NCBI GenBank assembly: GCA_964035545.1
Contig: OZ037765.1
Coordinates: 7,762,698-7,826,697 of the forward strand
Direction: 5' to 3'
Origin: Bugula neritina
Lineage: Eukaryota; Bryozoa; Gymnolaemata; Cheilostomatida; Bugulidae
DNA length: 64,000 nt
Part shown: positions 25,401-40,000 of the stretch, one piece after another
How positions within the stretch are numbered: the stretch's first letter is position 1
How the letters are laid out: each line of letters begins with the position of its first letter
Made by a program: the position numbers and the translations under genes
The notes under the pieces: model-generated
Told to the model about the DNA's origin: nothing
Seen by the model: the letters and a program-made list of their open reading frames with translations, nothing else
Database searches by the model: none

Positions 25401-27560
25401 ACAGTGAATAAGTGCTGCATGAATATAACCCTCCTGTTATTAATATTTATACCTGCCAACACAGTATTGCAACATCATCTTCAGTATTATCATCACATTC
25501 CATCTTCACAGTGGGCTGCTAGCATTTGCTTACGGTCATAACAGTGTCAACTCTATCTTGCTCATTTGACTCTCTTCTACTTTGCAAAGTTTTAATGTTT
25601 GCATAAGTTTGAGCAGAAATAAAAAAGTAGTGGGGCCAAATTTTTTCAAACCAAATTTTATGTTGTATAAACACGCGCGCGCGCGCACACACACACACAC
25701 ACACGAGTAATTTAAGTAGCCATAAAAATAAAGGTACTAAAACATAAACCAATCAGTTTTGTTACTGTTTTCTCAAAATTAGGATTGCTTTTGGCCAAAA
25801 CATAGTTTGCTTTTGCCGTGCAGCCATACATGTGGTTGCAATATGTTGTAGAAGAGGATGACGGAGTAGATATGGCATCTAATGAAGAGGCAGGGTCTGG
25901 CTCCGAAGCTAAACCAGAGCAGCCTAATAAAGTTAGTAGTCTATGTATCTAATCTAAAGATTACGCCTATATTTAGAACGATAATCTATAGTCTCTTTTT
26001 TTGCTACAAAAAGCTCATTCAGGGATAATTCACATTCCTCTAAGAGAATAATGTGCATTGTTGCAACATGTTTTATTTTTACAAATACCAGGTTCATCTT
26101 TTAAATCCTTTTCTTGATATCTGTGAGCTTATCGCCAGACAGTGCTGTTTGTCTTCAGACAGCCAATCACCATCATGTATTCTGAACATATGGTGTTTGC
26201 CCAACTGCCACGTCTCAGCAGTCTCTTTTTGGAAAGCACTTACCCCTCCTGATAGTTACTGCTGCTGAGTAGCTTCTATTAGATAGATTATCTGAATCAT
26301 CAGGCCCTCTCAAATCATAACAATATGTAACAATTAACAAAGGATTTAGCTAGTGAATAATATTATTACAGCTCTATTATAAGTATATTTCATCATTTCC
26401 AAGGTTCACCTCCGCTAGATATTAGAGTACTCTGTCGTCATGGAAACGTAGATGCTCTTAGTCATTGTTTACTTCAGTAGTGTAGTAAAAGTAGTCCCTG
26501 GCTTTATTATTTTCTGCAACTTTTTTAAGTTTAATTAGCAAAAGTCAGTATCAATTAAGTTTAAACAGGCTGGTGTCTTTGTAAACTGCTAATTACTCTT
26601 CTTCTAGAAGCTGGTTGTCTCTGCTGGAGTTCACGAAAAGGTAGATTATAACAAACTACAGCAAAAGCAGAAAGCTGAAGAGAAGCGATTGGCTGAAATG
26701 ATGATTCCAAAGAAGAACAAGCGTCTGTATAATAAGATCATGTACTCAAAAAAGAAAAAGGCCCAGGAGGTAGGTTGCAATATCTGGTACTATGTTGAGA
26801 TTAAACGAAAAGAAAGGGGGTGTAAGATACACACACTAATACTGTAGGTTACTAATACTAATCCCAATCACTTGGTAGATGTGTACCAAATCATTCTTTA
26901 TGAATAGTTTTCACCATAAATCTCACACAAATTCAGCATTAGTTTATAATACTATTTCTCAACATTTCATCCATCAAAAGATGTCTAAATTCAACTATCC
27001 ATTCAAATGTTGGTTGGCATCAAATTTAAATGTATATATTTGCATACAATTTTACTGAATGCCAATAAATATAAAATACACAAGTTGACATTGCCAGCTA
27101 ATCTGACGTAGGTTGTTGAGTTTTTGATTTGGTGAACTGCCAGAAATGTCTTTGCTGTGGGTTTTATTACTAAGTTCCTGCAATTCAAAAAGCCAGGTTT
27201 TCCTGTTGTCAAAAATTTCATGAATTTGATAAAGCATGATATAGACTCTCTGTAGAATATTGTAACTATATCGGGAGTTTTTCTATGTAGTATAGTATTT
27301 TATGTTTAATATGAAGATATATACAATATTTATAGCTAGTTGTGACATCTAATATGGCTAAGACCTGTTCACAAGTCAAAACAGTCACTTTGCTTACAGT
27401 CTCGCAAATTTAACTACGTGATAATTGAAGAGTTTTTTCCTAGAATTTTAACTTTCTCATTAAACCTTGAACGTTGTTATTTTAGGTTAGACAACTGACT
27501 GAAAAGAGGAAACAACATGATGCTACACAAAAAAGTAAAAGAAAGTTGACGAAAAATTAA
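16416..27560 (+). CDS. PES1: Pescadillo homolog
   Basis: Core of the PeBoW complex (PES1-BOP1-WDR12), needed in the nucleolus for 27S/32S pre-rRNA processing and 60S assembly. Sixteen exons: 16416-16436, 17700-17779, 18301-18454, 18875-18984, 19189-19316, 19609-19652, 19971-20060, 20876-21058, 21599-21682, 21878-22011, 22181-22331, 22836-22992, 24324-24398, 25852-25931, 26608-26769 and 27486-27560. All phases agree and give 575 residues (human 588). The Pescadillo N-domain contains [19 protein letters not shown] and [17 protein letters not shown]. The BRCT domain spans about 320-413 ([27 protein letters not shown]), followed by LPPHLSPF. An acidic stretch (about 440-497) and a Lys-rich tail follow. 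The start MGRIKRKYEAG fits the family's short basic N terminus. It ends about 530 bases before the MNK TATA box. Confidence 0.96.
22388..22513. mobile_element. short inverted-repeat element (possible MITE) in PES1 intron
   Basis: The ends form an inverted repeat of about 19 bases with two mismatches: ctgcgtttccattgcttcg at the left and its complement-like cgaagctatggaaactcag at the right. The body is 126 bases and GC-richer than the intron around it. No target-site duplication is evident, so the assignment as a mobile element is tentative. Confidence 0.5.
25671..25704. repeat. (AC)(GC)(AC) alternating microsatellite
   Basis: Uninterrupted purine-pyrimidine alternation of 34 bases: acac, then about five gc units, then about nine ac units. 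It lies in a PES1 intron. Confidence 0.9.
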
Positions 27561-27802
27561 TGGAACTTTCATTTCAATAGAAGTCATGTATTTTTATTGT
27601 ACTGTTTAAAGCTACAAGGCTATGTCTCATCTTAATGCTTTCAAATGCAATACATTTATTAAACAAATTTCACTAAGATTCTGGTTTATATTAGCTACAG
27701 CTACTATTGAAGGTTGAATTGTCACTTATGATTAAAATGTTGTTAAGTATAATTGCTGCAAGAACCTTCTTGAAATTTCAGAATCATGACAGAAAATTGT
27801 GC

Positions 27803-27808
27803 AATAAA
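27803..27808 (+). terminator. poly(A) signal, PES1
   Basis: AATAAA (with a second overlapping copy just after) about 245 bases beyond the PES1 stop codon. Confidence 0.5.
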
Positions 27809-27973
27809 AAAATAAAATACACATTGCCTATTCTGTTGTTTCTATGCATCAACGCATTCCAATGGATAGGTACATATTAAATCATTTAAATGCACAATGT
27901 GCTAGCAGTTGGTTTTCTATGCAATGGGCAAATAGATATTTTGCGTGGTTATCTTTCCATGTCATGAACTTTG

Positions 27974-28097
27974 ATTGGCTGTAGGAATCGGCTGATATTT
28001 ACAAACCTAGAACCTTCTCGACCAATGACTCAAAAGCTCATGGTAAACACGGCGGAACACGTCATCTAATATGACAATGTTATTCGAGGTATAAAAG
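27974..28097 (+). promoter_or_regulatory. candidate MNK promoter with TATA box
   Basis: Ordered core and proximal elements: inverted CCAAT (ATTGG, 27974-27978), heat-shock-element-like GAAccTTCtcGA (28010-28021), CCAAT (28022-28026), AP-1 consensus TGACTCA (28026-28032), CRE half-site ACGTCA (28059-28064) and TATAAAAG (28090-28097). A start near 28120 would give a 5'-UTR exon ending at the strong donor ag|gtaagt (28582/28583), spliced to the acceptor at 29080. All of this is inferred from sequence. Confidence 0.55.
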
Positions 28098-28360
28098 TCG
28101 GTTTGGACGCCTGGTGTTGTTATTGCTGAAAAACGTCTGCTTGTGTGTACTATCGGTGGGAAGAGCAGTCCTTGAGACTTGCAGAATAAGAGTAGCGGAT
28201 TGTTTGCAGCATAGAACAAATTAGTATTACTTCAATATTCTACCAATCAACGTTGTAGTCAAACTAAATGCAATACTGAGTTATAGTAGCATCTGTGATT
28301 CTGAATCTGATCGAGTGTGAGATTTCATTTCCTTTCAACTTGATACCCGTAGACGTAGTA

Positions 28361-29018
28361 AAACTAATACTATAAGTATTAGTATATCCATAAATTTATA
28401 GATAAAAGTTACAATATAAGTATATCGTTCAATACTGAAAACCGTCGAATTGAATTTAATAACTCTAGTCCAGCCGATATTCATACCATAATAGTCCTAG
28501 ACATTACTCCAAGAGCAAGACATTCACATTCTGATTGAGTTTGATATAGAAGACCTCACAGTTACTTTATACTCTGGGCTAGGTAAGTTGAATTATTGGA
28601 CATTTGTAGTAGTGATAAGTAGGTAATAACGATATTAGATATGAGTAAAACGGAAAGTGTAACTATTACCATATTACTTTGTAATCTAACTATACTCTAT
28701 AGCCTATAAGTATAAGTATATGTAATATCGGAGTGAATGTCGTGTTGATCACTCAATAATTTGAATATATAAACATTTTTAGGTCTGTAAAAGTATTAAT
28801 GTTATATTAAATTGGATAGATTTGAAATTTTGGTAAAGTTTAATTAATCATTTAATGATTTAAACATCCACCTTTTAAAACAATCGTGATCTAATATTGA
28901 GTTCAGGATGTTAAATAACTATTACTAGACTATTAATATTACTGTAAGTATAAGTAAATTATTATGTGTTGAGTATCAATATTATTATACTAGTATTATA
29001 CTTATAGTGAGTATTGGT
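28361..29018. repeat. scattered cryptic A-N-T sequence in MNK 5' region
   Basis: Short patches of the A-N-T/TAT vocabulary (actaatactataagtatt near 28365, ataagtataagtatatg near 28707, tactagtattatacttatag near 28990) lie around and inside the presumed 5'-UTR intron. They are weaker and more broken than the tracts elsewhere. Confidence 0.45.
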
Positions 29019-29099
29019 GTGTAGAACCGTGCAATGTGGGTAAATAGTCTTAGTTTTATACTCGTACTGGCTACTTTTAGGTGGAGTAAAGACTAAACA

Positions 29100-31287
<2,188 letters not shown>

Positions 31288-31642
31288 ACATATATGTTTT
31301 TAATCATTCCCGTCTTAACTATCTTAATATATCTTATGTCTAGTAACTGTTATGATGTGTATATAACATTACCTAATGCAATGATCTCAAATGTTTAAGT
31401 ATTTAGACAATTATAGTATTGTATATTATTGTACAGTCTTCTGTTAGCAAAGGTGCTCAATTTGTTGGTGTTCTATGTAATTGTATATGATTTGCACCAT
31501 GTACATAGTACATGATTTATTGTATTTTAAAAAACATTGACAATCGAAAAAAAAAATTCATCAAAAATGTCTTAAGGTGCTGTAAAAATATTATTTTACT
31601 GCTTGTTTGTATGAAATTTATGCTCAATCTTGTTACAGTTTG

Positions 31643-31648
31643 AATAAA
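31643..31648 (+). terminator. poly(A) signal, MNK
   Basis: AATAAA about 355 bases after the MNK stop codon, followed by a TG-rich stretch. Confidence 0.5.
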
Positions 31649-32625
31649 TCAAGTTTATTGAAATGGTTTAAGCTCTAGACTCAATTATGTTTGCAAATGT
31701 GGTTATTTAATGCAGAAGGAAAAATGACTATCAGAAAGAGGCAACAAAGGATGTTTTCTGAAAATATGAAACGGGTACATAATCATATATTATGGCTGCA
31801 CTGTAACTGCTGAGTAGTAACGAAGTACGTGTTCTTTGTCGGAAACCATCATGACTCGATGTTTTGGAAAATACACGTAGTAATCTTATTCATAACAAAG
31901 CCTAGTGTGTGTATGGCGCCAGCTCTTTAGCCCATGCTCTTGTTTTGAAGCAAGAAATATATTTGATAGCCCATACATTCCTCCCTGTTTAGTTCACATT
32001 ATCACTCTTAATATGAAACGTCATCATGTTGCGCACCTCCAACGTAATGAATACTTAGTATTGGTGCATGTGATGTTTTTATGCTTGGATGGCCAACTGA
32101 TACTAATTTCGTTTTGGCTTTGTTCCATCATACTATTTACTGCGTATTGACTTTTCTAGTGAGTCAATCCTGGTGCTGGAAATTTCTCGAATTTTATACG
32201 CAGTTGAAATAGAAGGAAGGGTGTTATTTACGGAACAGCCACAGAATGATTCTGTTATTTTGAAATGTTACGGTTTGCTAAATTGAAAAGCCTTCCGTTC
32301 AGTCAACTTGAGTTGACTATGAGGTTCACTTCAATAATTAGATCAGAGAGCTTGTTAAAAATTGTTGCATCACCCCCAATAACTGAGCACCAAATAAATG
32401 AACAAGTATCTGGATATTTTTTTAAAGTTCAACTAATTTTATAGCTACAACAAAATAATAAAGCACTTTAAAGCATCCAACATAAAAAGCCACAAAATGT
32501 ATCATAGTTTTGTCAATAAAATGCTGTAGGCTGCCAAATGATAGAAACAAAGTAGTTGTAGTAAAGAATGTAACTTAGTATGCCTTACACACAAACCTAG
32601 CGATAATGAACCCTAGGCATGCCCT

Positions 32626-32963
32626 CTAAGTCCAACTGCAGATAAATGGCCTCTGTTGTTGCTTACAGAGAAACACATTAAGTTGTGCTTGAGAGGCTAG
32701 CTGCACAGTAGCTAAAGCTTCAAGGTTGGCTTAGCTTTCTTGTATGTAGCAAACAAGCAATCATGGCTCTGCAACACTCACTTGTATTCTATTGAATACT
32801 TGCAGGGCTAACTTAATAGCATTAGTGACTGCTTGTTTGCTACATACAAGAAAGCTAAGCCAACCTTGAAGCTTTAGCTACTGTGCAGCTAGCCTCTCAA
32901 ACGCAACTCTGTGCGTTTGTCAGTAAGCAACAACCGCAGCCATTTATCTCCGGTTAGACTTAG
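32626..32963. mobile_element. long foldback (inverted-repeat) element
   Basis: Two arms of about 138 bases face each other around a loop of about 70 bases. The inner 69 bases of each arm (32691-32759 and 32830-32898) match perfectly as an inverted repeat; the outer parts (from ctaagtc inward) match with many substitutions. The loop centre carries its own small palindrome (gtattc/gaatac). No coding capacity. It resembles a foldback or MITE-type DNA transposon; no clear target-site duplication is seen. Confidence 0.8.
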
Positions 32964-34796
32964 ATCATTATAGGGCCCAGTATGCCTGCAGATTTCTCTT
33001 GGAAATGATGTGGGTAGAGTTTCTCCAATGTATAACTAACTGGCTAGAAAGCAGCGTGTTACATTTGCAGAGTAAGTAAATGTACTACTACATTAATGTT
33101 GACAGTATTGTTTTGCTAATTTTGACTCCATCAATCCAGTAACTTCCGTGATAGGATGATAGCAGTCAGTAAAGTGTTTCCTTAGAGTAGGTCGGAAATA
33201 GATTTTGTTAATTATAATTTATACAAATGGAAATCCTGAACTTGAATCCATGGTAAAAACATACCTATTTTACTACTTGAGGAAATCTTATAGCATTCAA
33301 ATAGCCAGGAAAAATTCAAAAGCTGGGCTCCATAAACTGTTTTTTATAGAACTTTGTATAGTAGGCTAGATATTTTATATGTGGCCTACCCTACCAAAAA
33401 TTCCATGGAACCTTCTTGGGGAAATTTTGAATTTAATTAACCAGGTACATCTAGCTACCCACTTAACAAATTTATAGAAAAGCTTTTGTATTTTCTATTC
33501 TTCTGTTCACGATGGATAGTCATCCTTTTCATAGTTCCTTAATTGTGCTTTCCAAACAGACAAGTCACAAGTATGGGGTGATTGTGCTTGCTATATTTAG
33601 CCAATCACCACTAAGCAATGCAATAGACTGTGAGGCTTGTTACATAAAAATATACTGCTTCCTGTACAAATTAAAAGCAGTTTTATAACCAAGAAAATAT
33701 AGCTATTTCAAAAACAAATTTAGTTTCATAGAACTTGCTTTCTGCTGAATGCTTTCTCTCAAATACAAAACTGATATTTGTTGTTTTTAGAGTTTTGTAT
33801 ACTACTGGTGTTGTCTACTACAATTGCTGTTTTAGAAAAAAAATTAACTTCACAAAAATAAACCATAACTGCAAATTTTACAACCATCAGCTTAACTGTA
33901 TTTTCAGAAAGATTCTATATGCTATTGTATATTTTACCACAAATCCAATCTTGCATGGAATATTAGGCTGTCAAAATAATGTTTCTCTGCTTGTGCTATT
34001 AATTAACTGTTATTTACTTACAAGAAATAATATTACAGTGATTCAACTAAAATTTTAAAGGTGAGATCAAAACTTTTCTGTATGACAAATAATGAATCAT
34101 CCCACCTGTTTTTAACTCACATGATAACATACCATGTGACTAATTATGGTTACACTCTGAAACGGCACTATATTGAGCTGATGCAATACACATATAATGC
34201 TTATTCGTTAATAACACATGTTGTTACAACTGGTGTTCAAAGCCTGCTGTGAGAAATTAAATTTAACTAGAAACCGATAAGATTATCAGATTGGCAGGTT
34301 AACCAGTAGAAATGGGTACTTTGAATTGATTAATATATACATCATTCTTGTAAATAATTTCAGTTATAAAAAAATATTTATACATTGGTGTAGTCTTATC
34401 AGTACAAGTAGTTTGAAAACAGAATTAAAATTATTAATGTATTGCAGTAACATTATTCAGCACACATGGAATTTTTGCCTTTAAAATTGTGCTAGAATTG
34501 CAATGGTCAATTTTATTTACAGCCAACAAATCAATAGAATTTCCTAATAATATTTATATAACATGTAAAGTATAAGAAGAAATAATGTAGATAGAACTTT
34601 TGTTGTTTTGGATTCCTCATGTCCCAAAACCTGGTACCCTTAGCTTCACATTTATGTCAAATACAGTCATGGAAAACTGTTACACCATTCACCACCATAC
34701 TATAACATATAAGACCTGCTCACTATGCCTACATTATAGTGAATGTAGAATAATATATGTTGTCTAATGTATTCTTTCCATGCTTCCTGCAACCAA

Positions 34797-34874
34797 ATTA
34801 AAATTGCATATTTGCATATCCATGGAACATAAGTATGCAATTTTAATGCATACATGTCCATACGGCATGTATGC
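34797..34874. repeat. tandem pair of small inverted repeats
   Basis: A perfect 14-base inverted repeat (attaaaattgcata at 34797-34810 with tatgcaattttaat at 34834-34847) is followed at once by a 9-base one (gcatacatg at 34848-34856 with catgtatgc at 34866-34874). Non-coding. Confidence 0.7.
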
Positions 34875-37091
34875 ATTTTCTGATGCAATGTATAGTGTAG
34901 TTGGCATAAAGCTACAATTATTCTGCTATCCATGAGCTGTTCAGTTTGCTGATGCAATCTGCTGTATTGACAAAGCAAATATGGCCATATAACTACAGCA
35001 TAATTTCTATATACATTGATTGCATTTGCTCAATGAGCACCATACCACCATAATACACAGAGCATATCAATGCCTTCTAAATAATAGCAGACCAATAATT
35101 TATTTTATATGGCACCACAATAGACTGGGAAATTACATTTATGGGCATTTACAAAGGCATTATTCTAATAAATGTAAAGCACTGGACGATAGATGCATAG
35201 AAGCAATAATTGTTTAACGAAATTTCCTAAAGCAATTTTTTTCAAAATTAAGCTTTGCCTTGGCTCGTATATAGAGAAAGCTTTTGATTTTTGGTCTGAT
35301 GAAAACTAGAAATTCCAGTTTTTTTTGCAAAGTGTGAAATACATGCACCATAATAACTTCTAAATGGTTTGACCTCAGCTTTGTTTCATTGTCAAAGTAT
35401 GCAGTAATGACATTGCATAAGCTTATCCATAGCCATCAACAATATTATAGGAATTATAAACTAAATTTAGTGAGTTATGCTAAAATGTGTAAAGTTTCAT
35501 AAAATGAAATAGTTTGAGACTTTAACTTATATAGGTTTAAATGTTAATTTGCTTGTGTATGTAGTAAGTACATATTATAATAATTATTGTTACACTAGTC
35601 ACTCTAGTGCAATGCACTTCAACATTATACTCATTTTAAATTATATTCAATTTCAATTTAATTTAAAAAGCCAATAGATATAGTTTTACATTTATATTTA
35701 GTGCAACATGTATGACAATATAGCCATTACCCTATTATAAAAGGCAAGTGAATAATAAGTTGGTGATGAAACTTCATGGCATTGACAGTTTGTAATTATT
35801 ATATTATAACCACTCACATGGCACCAGTTATATATTTTCAAACAAAAGTTGTCTTCTCTCAAACTATGTCGTTCACAGTGGTTTGATGCCCATAATATTA
35901 TAATCTAGTTGTAATAAAGTGTACCAAATCTATTTTAATATTAAATATATTGGTGAAACTATTAATAACATGTGATGACCACTTCATTTAATATAATATT
36001 GTCAAAAAATATAAATGTTATTTAAATAAATTGCTGAGACTAGTTTGTTTTCATAGAGCATGATTTTCTTCTGTAATAATCTATGGTTATACTATTATAG
36101 CCTACTAATGGGTTTTGCTTCTCTCTACTATACCAGAAAAGCTTTTGGGCAAGTGATTGAAAAATTACCTTCAACAAGGAAGGAAGATCAATTCATTATA
36201 TTTAACATATATATTTGATTCTTTTAGAATTTCTATTGCTGTTGTGAACTAATCTTGCCTACAAGCTTAAATACTCAAAATAGTTTCAATATCTATGGTC
36301 TTGGAAGAGATAAGGCCTGTAAGTGTGATGAACCACAGGCTACAAACATAGATCAGATTTGACTACAACACCATGAAATCATTGCTGGCACATCAACACT
36401 GTATGATTCAATAGCTACCACAGTTAATAAGTAAAGGCTGTAACCAGGAATTACTGGTAGATTTAAGGAATGTTGAATGTTATTTAAAATTATTAGCGTG
36501 TAGACATTTAATATTACTAATGAAAACACTACAATATATATTGACATTCCAGATGTCAGCAAATATAAATTAGAATAAGTGTTTTTTAATAAAAATAATT
36601 AAATAGTGAAGAAACAAAAAACAACAAGAGAGAACAATTTCTTCGCTACTGCTGATGGCAATACCAGAATACTACTACTACTGAGTTGTAAAATAAAAAA
36701 GGTAAATTCTGTAACTCCATTATCAAAACAGAGGTCTTATTCAACCTATACTGTAAAGAACACACAAAAAAAGAAAAAAATAATTTACTGCAGCCAAAAT
36801 ATTATGTAAAAGTATTATTAGTATAATCAGATAAATTACTGAAAAATTAGGAAAACCATATATTCACATATGGAAGTTAGCAACTTTAGAAATCAATTAT
36901 TTAAATTATGTACTGCCCTAATCATATAACTGAAAGCCTTTGAATACTAATACTAGATTCTTTACTGAATTTTACCATAAATATATTATACAATTTTTAT
37001 ATTGAACATAACATGAAAAATAAATAACAATAACAGTTTGATATAACAACAAAGTGTCTCACAGGATGACTAAAAGACATGTAGACAATTT

Positions 37092-40000
37092 CTATCTCAA
37101 AGAATACACACTGTTACAATCAATCAACCCTTTACCCTGCAGGTTGTCACAGAGCGCGTGTAACACGGTCAGCTGTTCTTCTGGCTGCATAGCAAATATT
37201 GTTGTCAACAATTTCTGAGGGTTTGGTATCCTACACAAATGGAAGCAGTTTCTTTATATGCAGGTAAATGCAATTGAGCTTGCTATACAAACTTTAGGAA
37301 AATTAAAAATCAAGTAATTAAGTAAGCAAAGTAAATGCTGCTAGTTCTAATATATTTCTTTTACAATAACTAAAAGAAGGAAGTTCTAATTCTTAACAAG
37401 AGGAGTATTAACCTGGCTGAGTATAAACATTAAACACATCGTAAAGTTAGTCACAACTGCAATGGTTTCATCATACACTAGAAAGATAGCAACATGGAGG
37501 CAATACCAATCATGTGATGGTGATATGAGCTGAGAGAAACACATGACCTCATAGATGCCTACCTTATAAATGTGGCAACATAAGTGTACATGAAGGCCCC
37601 CATGATTATCTGACAATCAAATCTATCCATGAAACCGCCATGACCAGGAAAAACATCTCCGAAATCCTGTAAACAAACACAGCTGTTGAAAACGAATATC
37701 ATCTCACAACAGGAGAATACAACTCCTACACAGACTATTGGTGTTGTATAACCGGATTATTAGAAAATTCACCAATTTACTTCCTATGCTTTGGGTAACG
37801 ACTAATAAACTTTGATATAAACTTAAATGTAAATCAGTTATAAATGGTTATCACTTCTATAAACAACAATTATTTTATACCCACTTTTATTCTAAAGGCT
37901 CTCTTAAAGCCACTAGCAAAGAATCCCCCAAATGGGCCAATTAGAGAAGAGAATGCAGCCAGGAACATACAATGAAAGGTTATGGGATACATCTGTATGG
38001 TGGTCATTGGCATTCCAACCTGTAATATGCAAGAATGACAAGCAATGACAACTCTAAAAGTACAAGTAAATGCTCTGTGACTATATTTTTGGAAGATTTC
38101 TTTTCAAAGGTGATGATTGAAGTTTCTAAAAAATTAAACTCAGAACAAATTATCTTTGTGAAATTTAAATTTGCAAAGTGGCAGTAAGCTGTAAGCTAGA
38201 AACTAATATAATACAACAGGACACATGTAACTATAGTGAGTACAACCTGGTCACAGACAGGTTGACAATATCATATTATTGATTGAAATAGTATTTCAAT
38301 GCAGCAATTAGCTACACAAAATGTTCAACAGTTAATAAGATCAGTAACCTCTCTTATACAAAAGGTAATTATTGAGCTTGTTAAGTTACAGCCTACACGG
38401 TATTCATTAACCAGACTAGCTATCAGTATAGACTGCATTCAATATGTATTGCCTGCTTGTAGGTAAGCAGTGTGTATGCAAGTAGCGTATATATGGCAGT
38501 ACCATGGCCATGTTGTAAAATGTATCGGCATACACAGAGTTTAGCAAACTGTCATACAGAGTTGAATATAAACCAAGGAAGCCCAGTGTATGGTGTTAGT
38601 AGAGTTCTCAATAGAATATAATGAACATAGAAATGAATACAACATAGAATTATCTACTCACTATATTAAGCAAGGTTTGCACTGATTTAGGCAGAACATA
38701 ATCTGCCAAAACGAACACAGGATTTCTGATACACTCATCAAGTGATAAGCCATCTTTCTTCAGGCTGTATTCTATGGGACACACCAAGTAGTCATACTGG
38801 ACCATGATGCTAGTTACCTACAACATATATCATAATAGAATACACTTGCCAGTACTTTTCTACTGCATACAGCAAGTACTATAACGTGATGTGACAAATC
38901 CAGCTTACAATATACACAACAATTTGGGAACCATTTTGGCAATTACAATCCTAAGCCATTATGTTAGTGAGGTGATATAAATAAAATTCTATTGCAGTGT
39001 TATAAAATAAATACAGAGGATTGCTGCTTCACCATAATAACATTTCAGTTACAATATTATCCTTATTTATAACATTTGTTTTATAATAGGTTGTCAAAAA
39101 TTATTAGATACAAATTTGTATCATAAAACTTGGAGCAGTAAAACTTGCGATAACACTGTAGATGAGAGTTGCGATTCCTCCGCCAATGTAACCTTCCCAA
39201 GTCTTCTTTGGTGATAGCTTTATCAATGGAGTTTTGCCAAAGAAGAAGCCAAACAAATATGCCCAGATGTCATTACAGATTATCATGGATGTGCAAAGGA
39301 AAAACCTACAAAACATTAGACATTATATTACAGCTAACCAAATCATATATATTACCAGCAGTGTCCAATGTTGGCATAAATGTGATTCAAAAGTGAAACA
39401 ATTGACATTTATGTCATACAAATTAACATATAATATAATCTAGTCTAAGTAATTTAGAGCTGGAAAACATTTGCTAGGTCTTATGTATGAACAAAACTGG
39501 AATCAGTAAATCGGCATATATCTTATATAGTTTCTAAATGGTAAAGCATTTTATTATTAAAATATATAGAAATATGAGTATTAAAAATGTTAAATCAATT
39601 TCAACATGTATTCATTTTTAGTGTGGCTCCAATATGATAAACTAATGTCTTTGAACGAGAAACAGCGCAACTTCTTTTACAACTAGAAAAACTTCCCCTG
39701 GTAACATTGACACATTATTATAAACTTTTTATTCAAATAAATTTAGGAGAAATCAACATTTTAAAAAAAGTTGAAGAATTTTCTCACCAAAATATTCCTT
39801 CAAATATGAGTCTGGTAAGGAAATTGGCTCCAACTGCAACCACAAGCAAAGTGACATGCGTATATCCAAACTAAAATACGAGTAGTATTACATTAAAGAA
39901 GTCATAGCATAGAGAAATGAACAATTAGGCATAAAACTATCAACAAAAGATTAGAAAACTTAGTTCCCCCAGTCAAGTGTCATAAAAGTTTGATGATAAT

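Larger units (their letters stand above)
31649..37091. other. tail-to-tail spacer between MNK and CDS1
   Basis: 5.4 kb with no recognisable gene; open frames are short and AT-driven. It contains the foldback element at 32626-32963 and a small cruciform-forming sequence at 34797-34874. The A-N-T tracts seen near gene starts are absent. Part of the right end must be the CDS1 3' UTR. Confidence 0.6.

Noticed and set aside
33735-34252. Two adjoining plus-strand open frames of 107 and 63 codons
   Set aside because: Composition is that of AT-rich non-coding DNA, no splice-consistent conserved protein, no family similarity.
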